DNA of 64,000 bases from Pseudomonas neuropathica. GTDB lineage: Bacteria; Pseudomonadota; Gammaproteobacteria; Pseudomonadales; Pseudomonadaceae. Positions 17,132-25,355 of this stretch are shown piece after piece. Position numbers and translations under genes: made by a program. The notes under the pieces are model-generated. The model made no database searches. It was given only the letters and a program-made list of their open reading frames with translations, and was not told the origin of the DNA. The stretch lies in assembly GCF_015461835.1 (NCBI RefSeq), contig NZ_JACOPX010000006.1:62001-126000 (forward strand). Reading direction: 5' to 3'. The stretch's first letter is position 1; the number at the start of each line of letters is the position of its first letter.

Positions 17132-18040
17132 ATGACCCGCCCGCTGCTGACTGGCTTCGCCCTGCTCGCCCTGAGCTTCCAGGTCCACGCCGACATCACT
17201 CCCTTCCCCGCCACCTTCCACACTCAGGACATCAAAGTCGAAGGCGCGACAATGCATGTGCGAGTTGGTGGCAAGGGTCCGGCCGTGGTGCTGTTGCATG
17301 GTTTCGGTGATACCGGCGACATGTGGGCGCCGCTGGCGGCGGATCTGGCCCGCGATCACACTGTGGTGGTGCCGGATCTGCGCGGCATGGGTTCGTCATC
17401 GATTCCGCAGGACGGCTACGACAAGAAGACCCAGGCCGGCGACATTCGTCAGGTGTTGAGCGCGCTGAAGATCGAACATTCGGTGGTCATCGGGCATGAC
17501 ATCGGCACCATGGTCGCGTTCGCCTATGCCGCGCGCTATCCCGAGCTGACCGAGCGCCTGGTGGTGATGGATGCGCCCGTACCCGGCATCACACCGTGGA
17601 ACGACATCGTTCGTTCGCCGATGCTCTGGCACTTCGACTTCGGCGGCGCGGACATGGAGCGTCTGGTTGCCGGGCGCGAACGCATCTACCTCGACCGTTT
17701 CTGGAATGAGTTCGCCGGCAACCCGGCCAAAGTCGATGAAGGCACCCGCCAGCACTACGCCAAGCTCTACGCCCGCCCCGGCGCCATGCACGCCGCTTTT
17801 GCCCAGTTCCGCAGCATTCGTCAGGACGCCCTCGACAACGCCCCCGTTCTGCAGAAACACCTGGCCATGCCGGTGCTCGCCGTGGGCGGTGAAAAGTCCT
17901 TTGGCAACAACGAAGCGATCGTCATGCGCAATGCCGCGGACAACGTTACCGAGGGGGTGATTCCGGCAGCCGGACACTGGTTGATGGAAGAGGCGCCGGC
18001 ACCGACCATCAAGGCAGTGCGCGACTTTATCGCAATGTGA
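17132..18040 (+). CDS. Exported alpha/beta hydrolase, epoxide hydrolase/Cif-like
   Basis: A 302-residue alpha/beta hydrolase with a signal peptide of about 20 residues (ending VHA), so periplasmic or secreted. HGFGD (56-60) forms the oxyanion loop, the nucleophile is Asp123 in GHDIG, and the catalytic His is H282 in AAGHWLMEE. An Asp nucleophile points to the epoxide hydrolase/haloalkane dehalogenase branch. Segments MDAPVPG, MLWHFDF and LVAGRERIYLDRF follow the pattern of P. aeruginosa Cif, a secreted epoxide hydrolase, including its unusual active-site His. The cap-domain Tyr of Cif seems replaced (FAQFRSI), so the reaction is uncertain. GGAG lies about 9 nt before the ATG. Confidence 0.85.
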   Translation: MTRPLLTGFALLALSFQVHADITPFPATFHTQDIKVEGATMHVRVGGKGPAVVLLHGFGDTGDMWAPLAADLARDHTVVVPDLRGMGSSSIPQDGYDKKTQAGDIRQVLSALKIEHSVVIGHDIGTMVAFAYAARYPELTERLVVMDAPVPGITPWNDIVRSPMLWHFDFGGADMERLVAGRERIYLDRFWNEFAGNPAKVDEGTRQHYAKLYARPGAMHAAFAQFRSIRQDALDNAPVLQKHLAMPVLAVGGEKSFGNNEAIVMRNAADNVTEGVIPAAGHWLMEEAPAPTIKAVRDFIAM

Positions 18041-18118
18041 GGAATTGGGATTGCCTTGGCCCGAGGCTTACGTCAGGATTCGCCCCTTTTGCGCGCAAGA
18101 GCAGGCCGGACAGAAAAC

Positions 18119-18277
18119 ATGAATCGTCAAAAGAAACTGCAGCAGTTGTTCAAGGAAAAGGCCAAGAAGGCCAGCGCCAAACTGGCGCCGAAAAAGCCCA
18201 AGTACATCAGCAAGGCTGAGCGGGCGAAACTGGAGGCTGAGGCGGCGGTGGAATCAACCGATACCCGCGAGAGCTGA
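18119..18277 (+). CDS. DUF2986-type small basic protein
   Basis: A 52-residue Lys/Ala-rich protein starting NRQKKLQQLFKEKAKKASAK. This pattern (N-R-x-K-K-[I/L]-x-x-x-[L/F]-K-x-K-A-K-K-A-x-A-K-L, then P-K-Y-[I/V]-S-K-A-[E/D]-R-A-K-L) is that of the DUF2986 family of small gammaproteobacterial proteins. Predicted helical and highly basic; function unknown. The ATG at 18119 matches the family N-terminus, and the longer frame from 18056 has no support. Confidence 0.75.
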   Translation: MNRQKKLQQLFKEKAKKASAKLAPKKPKYISKAERAKLEAEAAVESTDTRES

Positions 18278-18285
18278 TCCCTGAC

Positions 18286-18555
18286 CTACAAGAACGGCGC
18301 AATATTCGCCAGCGCCCGCTCAATGTAGAGGTCTTTCTCCGCCACCGGCGCCACGTCATGCAGCGCATCGCATCACGTGCAGCTTGCAAACCGACAAGCC
18401 GTGCGATGAACCAGGCCGTTCATTGACCGCACCTTGGCTGTGGGACTGGCGATGGACACGCGCCAGTGCGGCTGCCGAACCCGGTTGAGCATGGCGTAGG
18501 CAATCAGCGAATCGAGTTCGTTGAAACCTTCGAAAGTCAGAATGGCAATGTGCAT
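18286..18555 (-). pseudogene. DJ-1/PfpI family protein, internally deleted and stopped
   Basis: The ATG at 18555 begins a typical DJ-1/PfpI N-terminus (MHIAILTFEGFNELDSLIA and the following strand-helix to about residue 55). The frame then ends in TGA at 18373-18375. Past that stop, in the same frame, codons read the family's C-terminal helix (LHDVAPVAEKDLYIERALAN) to a TAG at 18286. Only about 90 codons remain where family members usually have around 190, so roughly 100 codons containing the nucleophile-elbow Cys are missing. This is a decayed gene with an internal deletion and an in-frame stop. Confidence 0.85.
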
Positions 18556-18730
18556 GCCGAGCCTCGAGCGAGATAGCCGAAAGCTCATCGCAGAGTCGCA
18601 AAATCAACACAATCAATAAATTGTCATGGGTACAACCGTTGGCTCCATGAATTCCCACCGAATTGGATCTTTCCTTAGCCTGTTGCCAGCCTAGACTGGT
18701 CACACTCCTCAGATCGATCAGGAAGACACC

Positions 18731-19276
18731 ATGCCGGTATGCGAATTCGACTGCCAACCCGTTCTTCATGGACGCACGCTAAAGCTCAGGGCGCTGACCG
18801 CCAGTGACTTTGAAGTGTTGTTTTCAGCGGCGAGTGACCCGCTCATCTGGGCCGGCCATCCTGCCCACGATCGCTATGAACGGCAGGTGTTTGAAAGGTA
18901 CTTTGCCGCTCGACTGGCCAGCGGAAAAGCACTCGTCGTTATCGATATCGAATCGGGGCAAATCGTCGGTATGTCGAGCTACTACACGCCACCCGATCAG
19001 CCCGAAAGTATTGCCATCGGCTACACCTTTCTGGTGCGGGCAAAATGGGGTGGCGACGCCAATCGTGAGTTGAAGGCACTGATGCTGGAACATGTATTCG
19101 AAGTCTACGGCACCGTCTATTTTCACATTGGTCCCGCCAACATCCGCTCGCAAAAAGCGGCGTTGAAAATCGGCGCCGTGTACTTGTACGACGCCGAGTT
19201 GAGCCTCTCCAGTGCACCGGCCCTGTGCAAATGCTATGGGCTGACCAGGGAACAATGGATCGAACGCCGACAGTGA
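18731..19276 (+). CDS. GNAT family N-acetyltransferase (RimJ/RimL-like)
   Basis: A 181-residue acetyltransferase of the RimJ/RimL-type GNAT branch. The N-terminal strand (LHGRTLKLRALTASDFEVLF) is characteristic, and the segment FLVRAKWGGDANRELKALML is the acetyl-CoA loop, with W-G-G-x-x-N replacing the Q-x-x-G-x-G form, as is common in this branch. NIRSQKAALKIGAV is the C-terminal block. Substrate not identifiable. AGGAAG lies 7 nt before the ATG. It is transcribed away from the DJ-1/PfpI pseudogene, and the two share a roughly 175-bp promoter region. Confidence 0.85.
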   Translation: MPVCEFDCQPVLHGRTLKLRALTASDFEVLFSAASDPLIWAGHPAHDRYERQVFERYFAARLASGKALVVIDIESGQIVGMSSYYTPPDQPESIAIGYTFLVRAKWGGDANRELKALMLEHVFEVYGTVYFHIGPANIRSQKAALKIGAVYLYDAELSLSSAPALCKCYGLTREQWIERRQ

Positions 19277-19318
19277 CGTTAATGGCATGTCTGCGCGCAC
19301 CTTGCGAGCCAGTCCGCA

Positions 19319-20026
19319 TCAAGAAGGCGTTTTACACGCCAGCCAAGCCCCCCAGAACAAACTGCTGAAAAACCGCGTCGCCTCGCCAAACCCGGCCTCA
19401 TGCAACAACGCCTGAACCGCCGCTTCGGAATGCGGCGGGTCAGCGCCTTGCAGAATCTTGCCCAGCTTGGCCTTCACCTCCTCCGCACTGACGCCCTGCT
19501 GCCGCCAACGCTGCCCCCACGCCTGGAGCATTAATGGCTGACTGGCATAGGCGTAATGGTTGCCGGCGACAATCAGCGGCGCGCCCGGTTTGAGCCGCGC
19601 CTGAATCGCTTGCAGGATCTGGCGCTTGGGCTCATCACCGTTCAGATGATGGAGCACGCCGATCAACGTTGCCGCATCAAATGAGGCAGCAGCCGGCAGG
19701 TCTTCGACGTGGCCGAGATGCACCTGGGTTCGGTGCAGCAAGTCGTTGGCCTGCAGTTGCGCTGTCGCGGTTTCCAACATCGGTACGGAAGGGTCGACTG
19801 CGGTGAAATGCCATTGCGGCTCCAGCGCCGCCATCGCAATGATTTCCTGCGCCGTGCCGCCAGCGCCGACCACCAGTATGTTGGCCGGACGCGAACCCAG
19901 GCTCGCCGCCAACATGCAGGCCGCCAGATCATGACAGGCGTCGTAGCCGGCCAGCGCTATGCGGCTTTGGCGGGCGTATTCGCTGGCGCGGGAGGTGTCG
20001 AATTTTTCAGCTGACGTTGAGTTCAC
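19319..20026 (-). CDS. Class I SAM-dependent methyltransferase
   Basis: A 235-residue methyltransferase. The SAM-binding loop is ANILVVGAGGTAQEI with the acidic end of strand 2 in FTAVDPSVPMLE; motif II/III are visible in AATLIGVLHHL and LKPGAPLIVAGNHY. The C-terminal half contains a helical cap. Substrate unknown. The GTG start at 20026 is preferred because AAGGAG stands 6-7 nt upstream and the encoded N-terminus is short; the ATG at 20065 is an alternative. It is convergent with the GNAT gene and divergent from the repeat protein at 20242. Confidence 0.83.
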   Translation of the reverse strand: MNSTSAEKFDTSRASEYARQSRIALAGYDACHDLAACMLAASLGSRPANILVVGAGGTAQEIIAMAALEPQWHFTAVDPSVPMLETATAQLQANDLLHRTQVHLGHVEDLPAAASFDAATLIGVLHHLNGDEPKRQILQAIQARLKPGAPLIVAGNHYAYASQPLMLQAWGQRWRQQGVSAEEVKAKLGKILQGADPPHSEAAVQALLHEAGFGEATRFFSSLFWGAWLACKTPS

Positions 20027-20241
20027 GGCGAAGCTCCTTGTTGTTTCATAAGAAATTACGCGCACACATCAGATAAGAAAAACTCATTAATTTTATGCAC
20101 TGCATTCCCACGGAGAATACAAGACGAAGCGCCTTCATTAACCGCATCAATAACAACCATTGATTCAATGAAGTTCTCTTATCAAATGCGCGGCGTAAGA
20201 TCGGCTCCAGACCCCACCACTACATCACGGAGCACACACTC

Positions 20242-20556
20242 ATGAAACGCCAAGCCCTTCTCAGCATCGCTTTCTCATTGTTCGCCCTGAATGCTGTTGC
20301 CGCTCCCGCGACTCAAACCGATCCGCTGTTCAGCGACGCAGTAGCCGCCGCCACCCAGACTGATCCGCTGTTCAGCGATGCCATTGCCGCCGCCACCGAA
20401 ACCGACCCACTGTTCAGCGATGCCGTTGCCGCCGCCACCGAAACCGACCCGCTGTTCAGCGATGCCGTTGCCGCCGCCACCGAAACCGACCCGCTGTTCA
20501 GCGATGCCGTTGCCGAAGGGGGTTCCGACCGTTTGCTCGAACGCCGCGCCGTCTGA
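20242..20556 (+). CDS. Small exported protein with five 14-residue tandem repeats
   Basis: A 104-residue protein not assignable to a family. A signal peptide of about 21 residues (ending NAVAA) is followed by five back-to-back copies of A-T-[Q/E]-T-D-P-L-F-S-D-A-[V/I]-A-A (residues 23-92), then the tail EGGSDRLLERRAV. Short exported Pseudomonas proteins ending in AEGGSDR-like units are familiar to me, but not this repeat. The acidic, regularly spaced repeat suggests either a surface or periplasmic scaffold or a precursor of repeated peptides. GGAG lies 12 nt before the ATG, and a Rho-independent terminator follows 30 nt after the stop, so it is a monocistronic gene. Confidence 0.75.
   Translation: MKRQALLSIAFSLFALNAVAAPATQTDPLFSDAVAAATQTDPLFSDAIAAATETDPLFSDAVAAATETDPLFSDAVAAATETDPLFSDAVAEGGSDRLLERRAV
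20308..20517 (+). repeat. Five tandem 42-bp coding repeats
   Basis: Units at 20308, 20350, 20392, 20434 and 20476, each 42 bp and in frame. Units 3 to 5 differ by almost no bases until the last codon, while units 1 and 2 carry several synonymous differences, indicating recent expansion at the 3' side. Confidence 0.95.
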
Positions 20557-20582
20557 ATGCAGCGTTTTACCGCCGTCACCGA

Positions 20583-20614
20583 AAAAAGGCCCGACCTCAC
20601 CCGTCGGGCTTTTT
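20583..20614 (+). terminator. Rho-independent terminator of the repeat-protein gene
   Basis: Stem GCCCGAC (20589-20595) and GTCGGGC (20603-20609) with a 7-nt loop, preceded by an A-tract and followed by TTTTT. It lies about 30 nt after the stop of the 20242 gene. Confidence 0.88.
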
Positions 20615-20724
20615 GCGTCTGCAAGTTCTGCTCACCGGCCCTGCTCTGCGGGAAACTTTTGCGCGCCAATCGCCTCGATCACCTAACCTCATAGACTGTG
20701 TGATCCATTCGAGCCGCCTCACCC

Positions 20725-23109
20725 ATGCGCAACACATTGAAGTCGTTGTTTTTTTTCGCATTCATGCTGGCGGTTGGCGGCAGTCCGACGCTATTGGCCG
20801 CCGACTTGCCGCCGCCGGCAACCACCGCCGCCGCGCCGCTGCCGGTGATTTCGCAAAGCGAACTGCAGGCGCTGCAACAACGCCTCGACGGCCTCAAGCA
20901 ACAGATTTCCGCAGCGAACAATTACAACCAGCTCGAAGGCCCGCAGGATCGGGTGCAGGCGTTCATTCTGGATGTCGATCGGTTGTCGGCGGCGTTGTTG
21001 CCGCAGCAGGCGCAACTGGCGGTGCAGTTGGGGGTGCTCGGCGCGGCGCCGGATGCTGATCTGGCGGCGGAACAAGCGGATATCGTCGTGCAACGGGCAG
21101 CGCTGGCGGAGCAGAAAAGCAAGGTCGACGGAACCCTGAAGAGCCTGGTGGCGTTGAAGCAGAGCGCGGCGGATCTGATTACGCAGATCGCTGGCATTCG
21201 TCGCACGTTGCTCGAAAGCGAGTTGACCTTGGGCACTGACAGCGTGCTGAGTCCGAGTTTCTGGTCACCGCTGGTGAATCCGACCGACGATGATCGTCAG
21301 CGTCTGCGTTTTTTCGTCGATCAAGTACGTGATACCTGGGCCACGGTTTGGGCGCCAGGCGAACGCCTCTTCACCAGTATCCTGGTGCTATTGGCGCTGA
21401 TCATCTGGACCTTCGGTCGCCGGCTGGCCGAACGCGGTCTGACCTGGGTGTGCATTTACCGCGTGCCCGAGGGACGTCTGCGCCGCAGTGCGCTGGCGTT
21501 CGCCTCGGCGCTGGCGACCATCGCCACCACCGCCATTGCCCTGCAATTACTGTTCTACGCCTGCACCCGTCATCAACCTTTGCCGCCAGTGCTGGAAACC
21601 TTCTCCGAAGAGTTCGAAAAGGTCGTCTATGCCTGCGTGCTGCTCACCGGGTTGAGCCGCGCGTTGCTGTCGACGGAACATCCCTCGTGGCGCCTGCCGG
21701 CGATTGCCGATCAGGTGGCGCTGGCGCTCAGGCCCTACCCGCGCATTCTGTCCTGCACGTTATTGGTGCTGGTGACACTGGTGCAGGTGAGCAATGCCAC
21801 CGGCATGAGCAGCCAGATCGTGATTGCCGGACGCGGGGTCATTTCGATCGTGGTGCTGGCGATCGTGACGGTCCTGCTGTTGCGCGTCGGCAAAGTGCGC
21901 AAGGCGCTGGTCGCGGCCAATGATGCGGCAGCAGCGAACAGTACGTTTGCCGGGGTGATTTACACCCTTGCCAGCGTCTCGATGTTTGTCTCGGCGATTG
22001 CCCTGCTCGCCGGCTATGTGTCGCTGGCGCGGTTCATCAGTTATGAGCTGGTGTGGGCGTACATTGTCTTGTCGGGTTTCTACCTGCTGATCCAGTTGAT
22101 CAAGGACGCCTGCGAGCACGTTTTTTCGCCACGGCACGCCAGCGGCAAAGCGCTCAAACAGTTACTGGGCATCGGTGACCGGAGACTCGATCAGATCTCG
22201 ATCCTGCTGTCCGGTTTCAGTCGGGCCGCGCTGATGCTGCTGGCGGTGATCGCTCTGTTTGTCGGTGGCATCGGCACCACGCTCGGGCAACTGGCGAGCA
22301 ACATCATGGCGATCCTTGGCGGCGCCGGGCTGCGCAAGCTGAACATCGTCCCCGGCCACCTGCTCAATGCCGTGCTGGCGCTGATGATCGGCATCTGGCT
22401 GATCCGCGCCCTGAGTCGCTGGCTCGACAACGAGTTCCTGCCCAAGACCGACATGGACCCGGGCATGTGTGCCTCGCTGAGTACGCTGTTTTCCAATATC
22501 GGTTACGCCTTCGTGATCCTGCTGACACTGTCGTCGCTGGGGGTGCAGTGGACTAATCTGGCGTGGATCGTCAGTGCGCTGTCGGTGGGCATCGGCTTCG
22601 GTTTGCAGGAGATCGTGAAGAACTTTGTCTCGGGGCTGATTCTGCTCACCGAACGACCGGTGAAGGTCGGCGACCTGATCAGCATCAGTGGCGTCGAAGG
22701 CGACATCCGCCGCATCAACGTGCGCGCCACGGAAATCCAGCTCAGCGACCGCTCGATCGTCATCGTGCCCAACTCGCAACTGATCTCGCAGAACCTGCGC
22801 AACGTCACCCTGGGCGGCAGCGCGCAAGGCGTGGCGTCACTGGAACTGGTGTTCCCGCTGGATATCGATCCTGAAGAGGTGAAAGACCTGTTGCTCAACA
22901 CGTACCGGGAGAACGAAACCATCCTCGATAAACCGGCACCGTTCGTGCGCTTCAGCAAGTTGTCGCCGGACGGAATTACTTTGACGGTGACCGGGTACGT
23001 GGCTAGCCCGAGGATTGTCGGGGTGACCAAAAGTGATTTGCTGTTCGAGATTCTCAAGCGGCTGGGTGCGGCAGAGATTGCGTTGGCGAAACCGCCGGCG
23101 AGTGCGTAA
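20725..23109 (+). CDS. MscS-type mechanosensitive channel with DUF3772 N-terminal domain
   Basis: A 794-residue inner-membrane protein. A signal peptide (about 1-26, ending LLAA) leads to a periplasmic coiled domain (about 50-190; many QQ/LQ heptad-like segments) matching DUF3772. About ten membrane helices follow (roughly 205-600). The MscS pore and beta domain lies at about 610-790: LSVGIGFGLQEIVKNFVSGL is the pore-lining TM3 with the G/A-packing pattern, and VKVGDLISISGVEGDIRRI and IVIVPNSQLISQNLRN are the beta-domain signatures. It should gate on membrane tension during osmotic downshock. No partner gene is evident. Confidence 0.92.
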   Translation: MRNTLKSLFFFAFMLAVGGSPTLLAADLPPPATTAAAPLPVISQSELQALQQRLDGLKQQISAANNYNQLEGPQDRVQAFILDVDRLSAALLPQQAQLAVQLGVLGAAPDADLAAEQADIVVQRAALAEQKSKVDGTLKSLVALKQSAADLITQIAGIRRTLLESELTLGTDSVLSPSFWSPLVNPTDDDRQRLRFFVDQVRDTWATVWAPGERLFTSILVLLALIIWTFGRRLAERGLTWVCIYRVPEGRLRRSALAFASALATIATTAIALQLLFYACTRHQPLPPVLETFSEEFEKVVYACVLLTGLSRALLSTEHPSWRLPAIADQVALALRPYPRILSCTLLVLVTLVQVSNATGMSSQIVIAGRGVISIVVLAIVTVLLLRVGKVRKALVAANDAAAANSTFAGVIYTLASVSMFVSAIALLAGYVSLARFISYELVWAYIVLSGFYLLIQLIKDACEHVFSPRHASGKALKQLLGIGDRRLDQISILLSGFSRAALMLLAVIALFVGGIGTTLGQLASNIMAILGGAGLRKLNIVPGHLLNAVLALMIGIWLIRALSRWLDNEFLPKTDMDPGMCASLSTLFSNIGYAFVILLTLSSLGVQWTNLAWIVSALSVGIGFGLQEIVKNFVSGLILLTERPVKVGDLISISGVEGDIRRINVRATEIQLSDRSIVIVPNSQLISQNLRNVTLGGSAQGVASLELVFPLDIDPEEVKDLLLNTYRENETILDKPAPFVRFSKLSPDGITLTVTGYVASPRIVGVTKSDLLFEILKRLGAAEIALAKPPASA

Positions 23110-23157
23110 TGAATCGGTAAGGCTCTGGCATGGAATATTTTCGCTGTCTGAAAAATC

Positions 23158-23184
23158 GCTTTCGCGAGCAGGCTCGCTCGCACA
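23158..23184. repeat. Single REP arm
   Basis: CTTTCGCGAGCAGGCTCGCTC is one arm of the REP pair family without an inverted partner nearby; an orphan or decayed copy between the channel gene and the lipoprotein gene. Confidence 0.6.
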
Positions 23185-23306
23185 ATTTTTGCGCGGTGAA
23201 GGGTTATTCCGGAAGCGCCTAAATGCCTGCTTTTTAGGTCTTTATTGGCGGTCAGACGGCAACCTTATACTCGAGCGGTTTACTCATCGTTCAATAAGGA
23301 TGTTCC

Positions 23307-23768
23307 ATGCCTCGACGTTTTCTACTGGCGGCGCTGTTCGTCGCCGTCGCCGGTTGTGCCAGCCCTCCTCCTGCGTCCGTTCACACCCATGATCCCGCCA
23401 GTTCGACCTTGCAAGGTGATATTTCGCGGCCGGCGCAGGCGCAGTGGATTCGCACCGAGTTGTACTTCTCCGTTGGTTCGATCGATGGCAAGGACGGTGC
23501 AGTCAGCCCGGCGCGCTGGCGCGAGTTTCTTGATCAGGAGGTGACGTCGCGATTTCCTGATGGTTTCAGTGTGTTCGATGCTTATGGGCAGTGGCGGGAC
23601 AAGGGCGCGAAAGAGCCTGAACGCTTGAGCACCAAGGTGATTGTGATCTTGCATGAGAACAGCCCGAAGAATGCGGGCAACATTGAAGCGATTCGCCTGG
23701 CTTACAAGCGTATTACCGGGGACTTGTCGGTGCTGCGGTTGTCGCAGCCGGCGGAGGTGTCGTTCTAG
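23307..23768 (+). CDS. DUF3574 family lipoprotein
   Basis: A 153-residue lipoprotein. The lipobox VAGC gives Cys17 as the lipidated residue. The mature part carries the DUF3574 pattern: RTELYFSVGSIDG, WREFLDQEVTSRFPDGFSVF and a C-terminal ERLSTKVIVILHEN. Members look like small alpha/beta proteins of unknown function, often exported. AAGGA is 7 nt before the ATG. The downstream DNA is a composite repeat, and the next gene is convergent. Confidence 0.85.
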   Translation: MPRRFLLAALFVAVAGCASPPPASVHTHDPASSTLQGDISRPAQAQWIRTELYFSVGSIDGKDGAVSPARWREFLDQEVTSRFPDGFSVFDAYGQWRDKGAKEPERLSTKVIVILHENSPKNAGNIEAIRLAYKRITGDLSVLRLSQPAEVSF

Positions 23769-23778
23769 AAGTAGAAGC

Positions 23779-24024
23779 CCCTCACCCTAACCCTCTCCCA
23801 GAGGGAGAGGGAACCGATCCGGGGATATTGGAGAGGTACGCCGACTTGAACGTGCATCACTGAATCCGTAATCGAACTCGGCCTGTTTTTGCCTCACTGA
23901 ATCCATCATCGACCTCGGCCTGTATTTGCTTCAAGCCATAATCGACTCGCTCTTTCAGGTCGATGTATCCCCCAAGACACCTCGGTCGGCCCCCTCTCCC
24001 TCTGGGAGAGGGCTGGGGTGAGGG
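23779..24024. repeat. Composite intergenic repeat, copy A
   Basis: Left end CCCCTCACCCTAACCCTCTC, right end GAGAGGGCTGGGGTGAGGG, each end itself folding as CTCTCCC...GGGAGAG. Between them lie the recurring segments CGCCGACTTGAA, AATCC-T-ATCGA and TTCAGGTCGATGTA. The core holds two near-identical 37-bp units (about 23863-23936). The right end overlaps the coding 3' end of the permease gene at 23955 and encodes its last roughly 23 residues. Confidence 0.85.
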
Positions 24025-25355
24025 TTTAGCGTCAGTCGGCTCAACCCGGCCAAAAGCACCACGCCCACCAACAACACCCCAATCCCCAAAAACGCCCCAA
24101 ACCCCACCACCGTCACGCTGGAATACAGCATGTACAGGCACAACCCGAAGAACAGCAGCGGCAACAGCGGATACAACGGCACCTTCACCGGCCTCGGTAC
24201 CTCGGGAAAGCGCCGTCGCAGGATGATCAGCGCCACGCTGCTCAAACTCAAAAACAGCCAATAAACCGGGGTCAGGTACTCGACCATGGTGTTGAAGCCG
24301 TTCTGAGTAAAACTGCCAAACAGCACCAGCAACAATGCCACCGCTCCTTCCGCCAGTAACGCTTTGCGCGGTACACCATGGCGGTCATCCCAGGCGCCGA
24401 AGCTGCGCAGTTGTGGCACATCGCGCGCAGCAGCGTAAGTGGTGCGAGCGCCGACCAGCAGGGTCGAGTTGATGGTCGCGATCGCGGCGATACCGACCAT
24501 CAGCAAAATCAGCATGACACCCGGTGCACCGAAAGCACGGTTCAACAACTCAACCGCCGGTGCATTGCTGGCGGCCAGTCCAGCGAATCCCAAGCCCTGA
24601 ACGAACGCCCAATTGAGCGCCAGATAGATCGCCATCAACACGCTTAGCGCACCGAGCATGGCAATGAAAATCCCTCGTCGACCATCGCGAACCTCTGCCG
24701 ATAATGTCGCCGCATCGCTCCAGCCGCCGAACGCCAGAAAGACGAAAATCATCGCCGCCGAGAACCCGGCCATGCCGGTGTTTTGCGCGACGGGCGCAAG
24801 ACTCGGCGCAGGTGCTTCGATACCTTGCCAGGCCAGAAAAACACCGGCACTGGCGATGCTCAAAAAGCCCAGCGCCAACAGCCCCACCAACAAGGTCTGG
24901 GTAATAAAACCAATGTGCTTGCCAGTGAGATTAAGCAGCACCAACGCGGCAATCACCGCCCCGGCAAACAGCCCCGAACCGTACTGCCCCAGCGGCACCA
25001 CCGCGTTGACGTAATCGGCAAACATGAACGCCGACAACGCTATCCAGCCGGTGTGCATCACCGAAAACCGCGACCAGGCGAACAGGAATCCCATGCGCTC
25101 GCCATAGGCCGTGCGCAGAAAGTGATAATCGCCGCCCGGGTGCGGAAACGCCGTGGCCATCTCGGCAAAACACAGTGCGCCAATCATCGACGCGACACCG
25201 CCCAGCACCCACACCAGATAGAAATGCTCTGGCCCAACGTTGAGGGCGACGGTCGGCGCGGTTTTCAGGATGTCGGTGGTGATCACCATGCCCAGCGTGA
25301 TCAGCAACGCCTGAAACACCGGCAGATGCCGCCCCGGTCCCGCGTTAGAAACCAT
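23955..25355 (-). CDS. APC superfamily amino acid permease
   Basis: A membrane transporter of about 466 residues with roughly 12 helices. The first helix (FQALLITLGMVITTDILKT) and the block GALCFAEMATAFPHPGGDYHF are the conserved APC-family regions (G-x-x-x-T/G break in TM1; E-x-x-x-x-x-P-x-x-G-G). Amino acids or amines are the likely substrate. The ATG at 25355 lies inside the last codons of the TonB receptor gene (11-bp overlap), indicating translational coupling; upstream in-frame starts would lie within that gene. The last roughly 23 residues (PHPSPLPEGEGADRGVLG and onwards) are encoded by a composite repeat, so the native end was probably near LAGLSRL. Confidence 0.85.
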   Translation of the reverse strand: MVSNAGPGRHLPVFQALLITLGMVITTDILKTAPTVALNVGPEHFYLVWVLGGVASMIGALCFAEMATAFPHPGGDYHFLRTAYGERMGFLFAWSRFSVMHTGWIALSAFMFADYVNAVVPLGQYGSGLFAGAVIAALVLLNLTGKHIGFITQTLLVGLLALGFLSIASAGVFLAWQGIEAPAPSLAPVAQNTGMAGFSAAMIFVFLAFGGWSDAATLSAEVRDGRRGIFIAMLGALSVLMAIYLALNWAFVQGLGFAGLAASNAPAVELLNRAFGAPGVMLILLMVGIAAIATINSTLLVGARTTYAAARDVPQLRSFGAWDDRHGVPRKALLAEGAVALLLVLFGSFTQNGFNTMVEYLTPVYWLFLSLSSVALIILRRRFPEVPRPVKVPLYPLLPLLFFGLCLYMLYSSVTVVGFGAFLGIGVLLVGVVLLAGLSRLTLNPHPSPLPEGEGADRGVLGDTST

